This document shows, in pieces, positions 50,479 to 58,364 of a stretch of 64,000 bases of DNA. Under the pieces are notes generated by a model that did not search any database, had not been told where the DNA came from, and worked only from the letters and a program-made list of their open reading frames with translations. Position 1 is the first letter of the stretch. Every line of letters starts with the position of its first letter. Origin of the DNA: RPQJ01 sp052035645 (GTDB lineage: Bacteria > Pseudomonadota > Gammaproteobacteria > Steroidobacterales > Steroidobacteraceae); the NCBI GenBank assembly GCA_052035645.1, contig JBPOHK010000050.1, positions 1 to 64,000 of the forward strand, in the 5' to 3' direction. A program made the translations under genes and the position numbers.

Positions 50479-52389
50479 ATGCTCCGCCGCAGATTCCCGC
50501 ATGCGTTGATCGCAACGTTCGTCACCGCCCTCGCGGTCGCCACCGCGCCCGTCGAGGCCCGCACCCGCAACACGGCGCCGGTGATTTCCGGCACGCCCGC
50601 CACCGCCGCGGTGGTCGGCGCACCCTACGGCTTCACGCCCAGCGCGTACGACGCGAATGGCGACCGCCTGAGCTTCAGGATCGCCAACAAGCCGGCCTGG
50701 GCGTCGTTCAGTTCAGCCACGGGCGCGCTCACCGGCACGCCGACGACCACCGGCACGTACAGCGGCATCGTCATCAAGGTCTCCGACGGCAGGACGACGG
50801 TCTCGCTGCCGAAGTTCTCGATCCAGGTGACCAGCCCGGCGATCGTCAACCACGCGCCGACCATCGGCGGCACGCCGGCGACGTCGGTCGTCGCGGGCTC
50901 GGCCTGGGCGTTCACGCCGGCCGCCAGCGACGCGGACGGCGACGCGCTCACCTTCAGCATCGGCAACAAGCCGGCCTGGGCGAGCTTCAGCGCCAGCACC
51001 GGCGCGCTGTCCGGCACGCCCACGACGGCCGGCACGTACGCCAACGTCGTCATCAGCGTGAGCGACGGCCGCGCCACGGTCTCGCTGCCCGCGTTCTCGA
51101 TCGCGGTCGCGTCGGCCAACCGCGCGCCGGTGATCTCCGGCTCCCCGGCGACCTCGGTGACGGCCGGCTCGGCCTGGGCGTTCACGCCGACGGCCTCCGA
51201 CGCGGACGGCGACGCGCTCACCTTCAGCATCGGCAACAAGCCGGCGTGGGCCACCTTCAGCGCCAGCACCGGCACGCTGTCCGGCACGCCGACGACGGCC
51301 GGCACGTACGCCAACGTCGTCATCAGCGTCAGCGACGGCAAGGCGAGTGCATCGCTGCCCGCGTTCTCGATCGCGGTCGCGTCGGTCAATCGCGCACCGG
51401 TGATCTCGGGCACCCCGGCGACCACGGTCATGGCCGGCTCGGCCTACGCGTTCACGCCGACGGCTTCCGACGCGGACGGCGATACGCTCACCTTCAGCAT
51501 CGGCAACAAGCCGGCGTGGGCCACCTTCAGCGCCAGCACCGGCACGCTGTCCGGCACGCCGGTCACCGACGGCTACAACGGCAGCATCGTGATCACCGTG
51601 AGCGACGGCAAGGCGAGCGCATCGCTGCCGGCGTTCAACATCACGGTCAACCCGGCCAATCACGCTCCCACCATCGCCGGCACCCCGGCGACCAGCGTGC
51701 CTGCGCAGTCGCCCTACGTCTTCCGGCCGACCGCCGCGGACGAGGACGGCGACACGCTGGGCTTCAGCGTGCAGAACAAGCCGTCGTGGGCGAGCTTCGA
51801 CAGCCGCACGGGCGAGCTCTCGGGCACGCCGACGACCCTCGTGACCCATTCGAACATCGTCATCGCGGTGACCGACGGCCGCGCCAGTGCGTCGCTGCCG
51901 GCGTTCTCGATCACCGTGACCGAGGCCAACCACGCGCCGACGATCTCGGGCTCGCCGACGACCTCCGCGACCACCGGCACGGCGTGGTCCTTCACGCCGA
52001 CCGCGGCCGACGCCGACGGCGACGCGCTCAGCTTCAGCGTCAGCAACAAGCCGGCCTGGGCCACCTTCAGCGCGAGCACCGGCACGCTCTCCGGCACGCC
52101 GACGACCGCCGGCACGTATTCGAACGTCGTCATCGCGGTGAGCGACGGGCAGGCGAGCGCCTCGCTCCCGGCCTTCGCGATCACAGTGCAGTCCGCGAAC
52201 CACGCACCGACGATCTCGGGCTCGCCGACGACCTCCGCGACCACCGGCACGGCGTGGTCGTTCAAGCCGACCGCGGCCGACGCCGACGGCGACGCGCTCA
52301 CCTTCAGCGTCAGCAACAAGCCGGCCTGGGCCACCTTCAGCGCGAGCACCGGCACGCTCTCCGGCACGCCGACGACCGCCGGCACGTAG
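50479..52389 (+). CDS. Ig-like repeat surface protein, N-terminal part up to an amber codon
   Basis: 636 residues with a signal peptide (ALIATFVTALAVATAPVEA). From residue 33 there are seven about-90-residue putative Ig (He_PIG/cadherin-like) repeats, each with AP(T/V)ISG(T/S)PAT, a DADGD calcium-type loop, NKPAWASFSA and SGTPTTAGTY. The frame stops at TAG 52387-52389 inside repeat 7, where repeat 6 has TAT. The same frame stays open beyond to 53286. The intact product would be a 935-residue secreted or surface adhesin with a C-terminal FnIII domain. A c-di-GMP riboswitch controls it. Confidence 0.8.
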   Translation: MLRRRFPHALIATFVTALAVATAPVEARTRNTAPVISGTPATAAVVGAPYGFTPSAYDANGDRLSFRIANKPAWASFSSATGALTGTPTTTGTYSGIVIKVSDGRTTVSLPKFSIQVTSPAIVNHAPTIGGTPATSVVAGSAWAFTPAASDADGDALTFSIGNKPAWASFSASTGALSGTPTTAGTYANVVISVSDGRATVSLPAFSIAVASANRAPVISGSPATSVTAGSAWAFTPTASDADGDALTFSIGNKPAWATFSASTGTLSGTPTTAGTYANVVISVSDGKASASLPAFSIAVASVNRAPVISGTPATTVMAGSAYAFTPTASDADGDTLTFSIGNKPAWATFSASTGTLSGTPVTDGYNGSIVITVSDGKASASLPAFNITVNPANHAPTIAGTPATSVPAQSPYVFRPTAADEDGDTLGFSVQNKPSWASFDSRTGELSGTPTTLVTHSNIVIAVTDGRASASLPAFSITVTEANHAPTISGSPTTSATTGTAWSFTPTAADADGDALSFSVSNKPAWATFSASTGTLSGTPTTAGTYSNVVIAVSDGQASASLPAFAITVQSANHAPTISGSPTTSATTGTAWSFKPTAADADGDALTFSVSNKPAWATFSASTGTLSGTPTTAGT

Positions 52390-53028
52390 TCGAACGTCGT
52401 CATCGCGGTGAGCGACGGGCAGGCGAGCGCGTCGCTGGCCGCCTTCTCAGTCGTCGTGACCGACCCGGTCGTCAACCACGCGCCGACCATCACGGGCGCG
52501 CCGGCCGGCACCGTCGCCGCGGGCACGCCCTATTCGTTCAAGCCGACCACGTCCGATGCCGACGGCGACACGCTCACGTTCAGCGTCAGCAACAAGCCGG
52601 CCTGGGCGAGCTTCAGCGCCAGCACGGGCACGCTGTCGGGCACGCCGTCCACCGCCAATGCGGGTACGTACTCGAACATCGTCATCTCCGTGAGCGACGG
52701 CCAGGCCACCGCGGCGCTGTCGCCCTTCGCGATCACGGTCACGGTGCCGAACCGCGCGCCGACGATCTCCGGCACGCCGGTCACTGCCGCCCAGGCCGAC
52801 CAGCCGTACTCGTTCCGCCCGACGGCGTCGGATCCGGATGGCAACACGCTCACCTTCAGCATCGCGAACAAGCCGTCGTGGGCCACGTTCGAGAGCGCGA
52901 CGGGCCTGCTGTACGGCACGCCGACCGCGGCCAACGTCGGCACGTTCTCCGGCGTCGCCATCACCGTCAGCGACGGACAGCTCTCCGCGCAGCTGCCGGC
53001 GTTCGCGATCACGGTGTCGCCTGCGCCG
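50575..53028. repeat. Nine tandem Ig-domain repeats, about 270-280 bp each
   Basis: The DNA repeats with a period of about 270 bp from the APVISG motif. Repeats 2-4 and 6-7 are nearly identical, repeats 1, 5 and 9 diverge. High identity among central copies suggests recent duplication or gene conversion, and assembly of this stretch should be checked. Confidence 0.75.
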
Positions 53029-53286
53029 ACCCGGTCCGTGACCCTGACCTGGAGCGCACCGACGAAGAACACCGACGGCACCAGCCTCGGCAACCTCACG
53101 GGCTTCAAGGTCTGCTACGGCACGGCCCCGGGCCAGTACGCCACGTCGCTCAACCTTCCGGACGCCGGCCTGAGCTCGGTGGTCATCGAGGGACTGACGG
53201 CGGGCAAGTGGTACTTCGCGATCAAGTCGGTCAATGCCTCGGGTGTCGAGAGCGCGTACTCGGGAGAGGTCAACGCCACGCTGTGA
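52408..53286 (+). CDS. Continuation of the Ig-repeat protein after the amber codon
   Basis: The frame is the same as that of the upstream part and open from 52390; the first possible start is GTG 52408. It contains the end of repeat 7, repeats 8 and 9 and, from about 53030, a fibronectin type III domain (TRSVTLTWSAPTKNTDGT...TAGKWYFAIKSVNASGVES in pieces). It has no signal peptide or ribosome-binding site, so it is unlikely to function alone. Either the gene is broken, the TAG is read through, or one base is wrong. Confidence 0.55.
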   Translation: MSDGQASASLAAFSVVVTDPVVNHAPTITGAPAGTVAAGTPYSFKPTTSDADGDTLTFSVSNKPAWASFSASTGTLSGTPSTANAGTYSNIVISVSDGQATAALSPFAITVTVPNRAPTISGTPVTAAQADQPYSFRPTASDPDGNTLTFSIANKPSWATFESATGLLYGTPTAANVGTFSGVAITVSDGQLSAQLPAFAITVSPAPTRSVTLTWSAPTKNTDGTSLGNLTGFKVCYGTAPGQYATSLNLPDAGLSSVVIEGLTAGKWYFAIKSVNASGVESAYSGEVNATL

Positions 53287-53386
53287 AGTTCCCCCGGTCT
53301 TCCCCGCCCGTCCCTGGGGCAGTCCCTCTCCTGCCCGGCGCAGGGTGGGCGGGGAAGCGGATCCTCGACGCATCCGTCGAGCCCTT

Positions 53387-53416
53387 GCGGGCGATCCTCA
53401 CGGGTCGCCCGCTTTT
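53387..53416 (+). terminator. Terminator after the surface protein gene
   Basis: GCGGGCGA, ten-base loop, TCGCCCGC, then TTTT. Perfect 8-bp stem, 100 bp after the stop, ending before gloA. Confidence 0.75.
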
Positions 53417-53463
53417 CTTCGCCGCCGGGTAACATCCGGGCCTGCGCACACCGGGAGGCCCGC

Positions 53464-53883
53464 ATGAAGTACCTGCACACCATGGTCCGCGTCACCGACG
53501 TGGCGACGTCGCTCCGGTTCTACTGCGACGCGCTCGGCCTCAGGGAAGTCCGCCGCTACGAATCGCAGGAAGGGCGCTTCACGCTCATCTTCCTCGCGGC
53601 CCCGGGCGACGAGGACGCGCAGGTGGAGCTCACCTGGAACTGGGATCCGGAGCAGTACACCACCGGCCGCTCGTTCGGCCACCTCGCCTACCAGGTGGAC
53701 GACATCTACGCGGCCTGCCAGCGCCTGGTCGACCACGGCGTCACCGTCCTGCGTCCGCCGCGCGACGGCCGCATGGCGTTCGTGCGCTCGCCGGACGGCA
53801 TCTCGGTCGAGCTGCTGCAGAAGGGCGGGGCGCTGGCGAAGGCCGAGCCCTGGGCGAGCATGCCGAACACCGGCAGCTGGTGA
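53464..53883 (+). CDS. gloA: Lactoylglutathione lyase (glyoxalase I)
   Basis: 139 residues. Metal ligands at H5, E55, H73 and E116, two beta-alpha-beta-beta-beta modules, MKYLHTMVRVTDVATSLRFY start and SPDGISVELLQ end. It isomerises the methylglyoxal-glutathione hemithioacetal. Metal type (Ni or Zn) cannot be told with certainty; the short form suggests Ni. It fits with glutathione synthesis (gshA) elsewhere in the window. Confidence 0.92.
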   Translation: MKYLHTMVRVTDVATSLRFYCDALGLREVRRYESQEGRFTLIFLAAPGDEDAQVELTWNWDPEQYTTGRSFGHLAYQVDDIYAACQRLVDHGVTVLRPPRDGRMAFVRSPDGISVELLQKGGALAKAEPWASMPNTGSW

Positions 53884-53908
53884 GCGCAGGGGTTCCGCGC
53901 AGCGACCC

Positions 53909-54937
53909 TCAGAGCGTCGCGCCGACGATCCTCGGTTCGGCCTCGAGCGTGACGCCGAAGCGCTCCTGCACCGAGGCCCGGACCCGTCGCGCCAGTGCCA
54001 GCAGCTGCGCTCCCGTGGCGGATCCATGGTTCACCAGCACCAGGGCATGCTGCGCGGAGATGCCCGCGTCGCCGTCGCGGTGGCCGCGCCAGCCGCACTG
54101 CTCGATCAGCCAGGCGGCCGACAGCTTGCGATCCGGCCCCGCGGGGTAGACCGGCAGGCGCGGATGTGCCGCGAGCAGCGCCTCGGCGTGCGCGGCGGAA
54201 ACCACCGGGTTCTTGAAGAAGCTGCCGGCGTTGCCCGCGACGCCGGGGTCCGGCAGCTTGCGCCGGCGAAGTCGACGCACGGCCTCGGCGACCTGCACGG
54301 GCTGCGGCTCGGCGCCCATCGCTGCGAGTTCCTCGGCCACGCCGGCGTAACCGAGCACCGGCGCGCGGTGCCGCGGCAGGCGCAACTCCACGGCGCAGAC
54401 GATCCAGCGGGCCGGGTCGGTCTTGAACAGGCTGTCTCGGTAGCCGAAGCGGCACGCCGCCCGGTCGATCCGCACCAGGGCGCCGTGCTCCCGGTCGTAC
54501 GCCTCGACGCAGGCGACGAACTCGCCCACCTCGACGCCGTAGGCGCCGATGTTCTGGATCGGCGCCGCGCCCGCCAGGCCCGGGATCAGCGCGAGGTTCT
54601 CGAGGCCGCACAGCCCGTGGCGCAGCGTCCAGTCGACCAGCGGGTCCCAGCGGCAGCCCGCATCGACGCGCACGCAGGCGCCTTCGCCGTCCTCCCCGAC
54701 GATGCTCACTCCGTCCGCGGCCAGGCGCAGGATCAGGCCCGGGTAGTCGCCCGCGAACAGGACGTTGCTGCCTTCCCCGAGCACCATCGCCCCGTCGCGG
54801 GCCTGCGGCAGCGCGAGCACCTCGCCGAGGACCTGCGGATCGTGGACCGTGGCGAGGTGCGCGGCGGCCACGTCGAGGCCGAAGGTGTTGAGGGCCCGCA
54901 GCCGGACGTTCCCGGCCAACGAGTAGGCGGCTGCCAT
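53909..54937 (-). CDS. murB: UDP-N-acetylenolpyruvoylglucosamine reductase
   Basis: 342 residues, type I MurB. NTFGLDVAAAHL at the start, FAD-binding GEGSNVLFAGDYPGL, IPGLAGAAPIQNIGAYGVE, the catalytic Ser in NAGSFFKNPVV and a C-terminal Glu in LEAEPRIVG. It completes UDP-MurNAc synthesis for peptidoglycan in the cytoplasm. The gene stands alone between gloA and flgN. Confidence 0.94.
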   Translation of the reverse strand: MAAAYSLAGNVRLRALNTFGLDVAAAHLATVHDPQVLGEVLALPQARDGAMVLGEGSNVLFAGDYPGLILRLAADGVSIVGEDGEGACVRVDAGCRWDPLVDWTLRHGLCGLENLALIPGLAGAAPIQNIGAYGVEVGEFVACVEAYDREHGALVRIDRAACRFGYRDSLFKTDPARWIVCAVELRLPRHRAPVLGYAGVAEELAAMGAEPQPVQVAEAVRRLRRRKLPDPGVAGNAGSFFKNPVVSAAHAEALLAAHPRLPVYPAGPDRKLSAAWLIEQCGWRGHRDGDAGISAQHALVLVNHGSATGAQLLALARRVRASVQERFGVTLEAEPRIVGATL

Positions 54938-55031
54938 GCAGTGGTGTACGAAGTGAGAGCCGGTGGAGGCGTGACGCTATGCCAGCGCGACGCACGAATC
55001 AACCGGACGGCCCCGCGCTGGGGCGTGAAGA

Positions 55032-55517
55032 TCAGGCGCGGCCGAGCTCGAGGCCGCGGCCCTGCACCTTGCGCTGGCCGCCCGAGCCGTAGGTCGGCGC
55101 GGCCGCGTTGGTGCCGCCGCGCAGCTGCACCAGCAGCGACTCCACCCGGCGCAGCTTGGCGCTGACGATGGCGCCGTTGCGCTCGTTGCGGTCCTTGCAG
55201 CGGGCGGCCGCCGCCAGGCCTTCCTGCCAGAGCCTGCGCAGCGCGCCGTCGGTGTCGCACTTCTCGAGCAGGGCCTCGAAGTGCTCGCGATCCTCCGGCA
55301 GGCCCTGCATGCGGCACATCACGCGCCGCTCGGAGTCGATCCGCATCAGGGCGCTGACGCAGCGATGGCGTTGCGCGCCGATGCGCTCGATCTCGGGCAC
55401 GTCGTCGCTCGCGAGGACCTCCGCCTCGTGCACCAGCAGCGTATCGAGCTGGGCGAGGAGGCGGGCCTCCTCGTCGAGCATGCCGTGGAGGTGGTCGCGC
55501 AGCAGTTGCGGGTCCAT
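55032..55517 (-). CDS. flgN: Flagellar export chaperone FlgN
   Basis: 161 residues, mostly helical with a coiled-coil character. MDPQLLRDHLHGMLDEEARLLAQLDTLLVHEAEVLASDD is the typical FlgN N-terminus. It chaperones the hook-filament junction proteins FlgK and FlgL. An alternative GTG start at 55535 overlaps the flgM stop (GTGA). It follows flgM in the same operon. Confidence 0.85.
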   Translation of the reverse strand: MDPQLLRDHLHGMLDEEARLLAQLDTLLVHEAEVLASDDVPEIERIGAQRHRCVSALMRIDSERRVMCRMQGLPEDREHFEALLEKCDTDGALRRLWQEGLAAAARCKDRNERNGAIVSAKLRRVESLLVQLRGGTNAAAPTYGSGGQRKVQGRGLELGRA

Positions 55518-55531
55518 GGGCGTGGTTCGCC

Positions 55532-55852
55532 TCACTCCTTGGGCAGGGCCGAGCCCAGGCTGCGCTCGAGCTGCACGAGCTTGGCCGCGATGCGGCGCGA
55601 GTCGACGGTGTACTCGCCGGACTCGATCTCGTCGCGCACGGCCTCGACCCGGTCCATGTCGACGTCGGGCACCTTCGCGATCGCCTTCTCCAGCGCCGCG
55701 AGCTGCATCGCCGAATCCGTCAGGCGGACGTGGGACGACTGCGCGGCGCCCTGGGCCGGCGCTTCCGGAGCCTTGCCGCGCGCGCGGTCGGCGCCGCCCT
55801 TGCCCGCGACCTGGACCGGGCGGGGGTCATAACCAGAGATCTTGTTCGTCAT
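55532..55852 (-). CDS. flgM: Anti-sigma-28 factor FlgM
   Basis: 106 residues, disordered N-terminal half (Gly/Ala-rich) and a C-terminal sigma-binding region with VDMDRVEAVRDEIESGEYTVDSRRIAAKL, the FlgM signature. It holds FliA (sigma-28) until the hook is built and is then exported. A sigma-28 promoter lies directly upstream. Confidence 0.93.
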   Translation of the reverse strand: MTNKISGYDPRPVQVAGKGGADRARGKAPEAPAQGAAQSSHVRLTDSAMQLAALEKAIAKVPDVDMDRVEAVRDEIESGEYTVDSRRIAAKLVQLERSLGSALPKE

Positions 55853-55883
55853 GGATCACTCCTGCACGGTCCATTCAGGGGAG

Positions 55884-55910
55884 TTAACGACCGGGGCGGC
55901 GCCAACTTTA
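55884..55910 (-). promoter_or_regulatory. Sigma-28 promoter of flgMN
   Basis: On the minus strand TAAAGTTG, eleven bases, GTCGTTAA; the consensus is TAAAGTTT-N11-GCCGATAA. The -10 ends 31 bp before the flgM ATG. It makes FlgM levels part of the FliA loop. Confidence 0.7.
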
Positions 55911-55920
55911 GCCCGTCCGC

Positions 55921-56625
55921 TCACGGCCGGGTCCAGAGGGTGCCGTCGGCGCCGACCACCCCCTCCACGATGCGCCCGGAGGACAGGCTGCGCGCCCGCA
56001 CCCGATCGCCGTGGCCGCCGGCGTCGAGGGCGACTCCGCTGGCACGGACGGCGATCCCGGCCCCCTCGGCGACGAGGGTGACCTGCTGGCCGCGTTCGAC
56101 CAGCACCGGTGCGGCCAGGATGTCGGCGCGCAGCGGCTGGCCGGCCGCGACCGGCTGTCGCAGCCGCCGTCCCCCGATATCGGCCCCGGGCGCCAGGAAT
56201 TGAGTGCCGAGCCCGGGGACGCGGCGCAGGTCGGTCGCGAGGTCGCCGGCCGCCGGCATCTCGCCCCGCGCGAGCGGGCGTCGGGCGACCAGCAAGGGCA
56301 GCTCGGTCGCCACTTCCACCGGGACGACCAGCGACCAGCCCCCGGCCTCGGCGCAGCGCACGGTGACCGCGATCCGGGGCCGGATCTCGGCGCCCGGCGG
56401 CAGCGAGGGCGTCAAAACTCCGGCGCAGGCCGGCAGGGCGAGGCGGGGGTCGAGGCGGGCGGCGGTCGCGTGCACGGTGCCGCCCGGCGGGCCGAGTCCA
56501 TTCACATAGTGTTCCGCAAGTGCCCGGATCTGCTCGGGATCCGCGCGGGACGCGGCGACCGCCGGCGCGCCCGGCGGGGCCAGCGCGGCGGCGACGATCA
56601 GTCCCGGCAGAAAAAGGCGGCGCAT
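55921..56625 (-). CDS. flgA: P-ring assembly chaperone FlgA
   Basis: 234 residues with a signal peptide (LFLPGLIVAAALAPPGAPAVAA). C-terminal SAF domain with ATELPLLVARRPLARGEMP, DLRRVPGL, and the ending VKA-like QQVTLVAEGAGIAVRASGVALDAG. It helps FlgI polymerise in the periplasm. It is divergent from flgB; a sigma-54 promoter match lies 40-55 bp upstream. Confidence 0.92.
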   Translation of the reverse strand: MRRLFLPGLIVAAALAPPGAPAVAASRADPEQIRALAEHYVNGLGPPGGTVHATAARLDPRLALPACAGVLTPSLPPGAEIRPRIAVTVRCAEAGGWSLVVPVEVATELPLLVARRPLARGEMPAAGDLATDLRRVPGLGTQFLAPGADIGGRRLRQPVAAGQPLRADILAAPVLVERGQQVTLVAEGAGIAVRASGVALDAGGHGDRVRARSLSSGRIVEGVVGADGTLWTRP

Positions 56626-56663
56626 GCTCTCAACCTCCGGCGTCGAACGCCGATAACACTGCT

Positions 56664-56679
56664 AGCAAGGGTCGTGCCA
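56664..56679 (-). promoter_or_regulatory. Sigma-54 promoter of flgA
   Basis: On the minus strand TGGCACGACCCTTGCT fits TGGCACG-N4-TTGCW at every conserved base. The expected start of transcription is near 56653, 28 bp before the flgA ATG. Confidence 0.8.
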
Positions 56680-56782
56680 GCGGCAATCCCCTGCCGCCGG
56701 CGGCAACAAACTGCCGCCCGGAGCGTCCCGGGGACATCCGCCCCCCCTGCCTTCCCGGGACTCCGCGCCGGAATTCCGCCGT

Positions 56783-56798
56783 GGCACGGCCCTTGCAG
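56783..56798 (+). promoter_or_regulatory. Sigma-54 promoter of the flgB operon
   Basis: TGGCACGGCCCTTGCA is a full consensus match (TGGCACG-N4-TTGCW). The -12 GC is at 56796-56797 and the flgB GTG is 34 bp downstream. Together with the flgA promoter it gives a divergent pair. Confidence 0.85.
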
Positions 56799-56830
56799 CT
56801 ACCTCCGCAACGTCTGCTTGCGGAGGCACT

Positions 56831-57235
56831 GTGCCCATCGATCTCAACAGCCATCTCGGCGTCCTGCCCCAGGCGCTCAGCCTGCAGGCGCGTCGCACCG
56901 AGGTGATCGCTGCCAACCTCGCGAACGCGGACACGCCGAACTTCAAGGCGCGCGACCTGGACTTCCGGGCCGTGCTGGCCGAAGCCGGCGCGCCCGGGTC
57001 GCCGCTGCCGCTCGCGGGCACCAGCCCGCGCCACATCGGCACCGCCGGCGCGGCCGCCGGCAACGAGGCGCCCCTGCTGTACCGCACGCCGCTCGCGCCG
57101 GCGCTCGACGGCAACACCGTCGACGCCAACCTCGAGCAGTCGGCCTTCGCCGAGAACGCCGTGCGCTACCAGGCGACGCTCACCTTCCTGAGCGGCAAGT
57201 TCCGCTCCCTCATCACGGCCATCACCGGCCAGTAA
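56831..57235 (+). CDS. flgB: Flagellar proximal rod protein FlgB
   Basis: 134 residues. The rod motif EVIAANLANADTPNFKARDLDF is near residue 25-45, and the C-terminal helix ENAVRYQATLTFLSGKFRSL pairs with the N-terminal one. It forms part of the proximal rod. GTG start at 56831, GGAGG nearby. It is the first gene of the flgBCDEFGHIJ(K) operon. Confidence 0.94.
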   Translation: MPIDLNSHLGVLPQALSLQARRTEVIAANLANADTPNFKARDLDFRAVLAEAGAPGSPLPLAGTSPRHIGTAGAAAGNEAPLLYRTPLAPALDGNTVDANLEQSAFAENAVRYQATLTFLSGKFRSLITAITGQ

Positions 57236-57248
57236 GCGAGGCACCGAC

Positions 57249-57665
57249 ATGCCGTCGTTCAAGATCTTCGACATCGCCGGCTCGGGCATGAGCGCCCAGT
57301 CCGTGCGGCTCAACACCACGGCCAGCAACCTCGCGAACGCGGACAGCGTGAGCGGCGACCCGCGCACGGTCTACAAGGCGCGCCACCCGGTCTTCACCGT
57401 CGCGCAGTCCGCCCCGGGCGCCGCCCAGGGCGAGGGCTCCGCCGTGCAGGTCGCCGGCATCGTCGAGTCGAACAAGGAGCCGGTGAAGCGCTACGACCCG
57501 GGCAACCCGCTCGCCGACGCGCAGGGCTTCGTCTACGCGCCCGGCGTCAACGTGGTCGAGGAAATGGTGGACATGATCTCCGCGTCGCGTTCCTACCAGA
57601 ACGACGTCGAGGTCATGAAGACGGCGCGCGACATGCTGCTCGCGACGCTGCGCCTCGGCCAGTGA
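57249..57665 (+). CDS. flgC: Flagellar proximal rod protein FlgC
   Basis: 138 residues. SGMSAQSVRLNTTASNLANADS at the N-terminus, PGVNVVEEMVDMISASRSYQNDVEVMKTARDM at the C-terminus: the paired helices of axial rod proteins. Length is usual for FlgC. It follows flgB by 13 bp. Confidence 0.95.
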   Translation: MPSFKIFDIAGSGMSAQSVRLNTTASNLANADSVSGDPRTVYKARHPVFTVAQSAPGAAQGEGSAVQVAGIVESNKEPVKRYDPGNPLADAQGFVYAPGVNVVEEMVDMISASRSYQNDVEVMKTARDMLLATLRLGQ

Positions 57666-57679
57666 GCCCGGAGACCGAC

Positions 57680-58333
57680 ATGAGTACCGTCGACCCGATC
57701 GGCACCAGCGCCTCCGCCGCCACGACGAAGAAGGCCAACCAGCTCAACCAGCAGGACTTCATGGAGCTGATGGTCACGCAGTTCCGCAACCAGGACCCGT
57801 TCAAGCCGCTCGACAGCTCGCAGTTCCTCGGCCAGCTCGCCCAGTTCAGCACGGTGAGCGGCATCGCGGACATGCAGGCGTCGCTCGCGACGCTGGTGTC
57901 GAGCCTGCAGGGCGACCGCATGCTGTCCGGCTCGGCGCTGGTCGGCCACGAGGTGCTGGTCCCGGCCAGCAAGGGCTTCATCGGCGCCGAGGGCAGCCTG
58001 CGCGGCGCCATCGACGTGCCCGAGGGCACGCAGCAGGTCGTCGTGAACGTGCGCGACTCCGCCGGCCAGCTCGTGCGCCGGTTCACCGCGCCGGCCACGT
58101 CCGGCACCATGGATTTCGCGTGGGACGGCACGCGCGAGGACGGCACCCGCGTCCCCGCCGGCCAGTACGCCATCGAGGCCCACGGCGTGACCGGCGGCGC
58201 CACCGAGTCGCTGGACGTGCTGCTCGTCGACCGCGTCGAGAGCGTGACGCTCGATGCCTCCACGCAGGCCCTCGTCCTCAACACATCCACCCAGGGCACG
58301 GTGTCGCTCGCCACGGTGCGACGCATCTCCTGA
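57680..58333 (+). CDS. flgD: Hook-capping scaffold FlgD
   Basis: 217 residues. LNQQDFMELMVTQFRNQDPFKPLDSSQFLGQLAQFSTV is the FlgD N-terminal capping domain; the C-terminus has a FlgD Tudor-like and an Ig-like (FlgD_ig) domain with FAWDGTREDGTRVPAG. ATG at 57680 chosen over an earlier GTG at 57662. Confidence 0.94.
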   Translation: MSTVDPIGTSASAATTKKANQLNQQDFMELMVTQFRNQDPFKPLDSSQFLGQLAQFSTVSGIADMQASLATLVSSLQGDRMLSGSALVGHEVLVPASKGFIGAEGSLRGAIDVPEGTQQVVVNVRDSAGQLVRRFTAPATSGTMDFAWDGTREDGTRVPAGQYAIEAHGVTGGATESLDVLLVDRVESVTLDASTQALVLNTSTQGTVSLATVRRIS

Positions 58334-58364
58334 ACCCAACGAACACCTCCCGGAGCACCGAACC

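Noticed and set aside
52387..52389. Amber codon as a pyrrolysine or programmed recoding site
   Set aside because: No Pyl genes or recoding structure are visible in the window, and a point mutation relative to repeat 6 is the simpler reading.
50575..53028. Regular repeats considered as a CRISPR array
   Set aside because: The units are about 270 bp, in frame and encode Ig domains; there are no short direct repeats with unique spacers.
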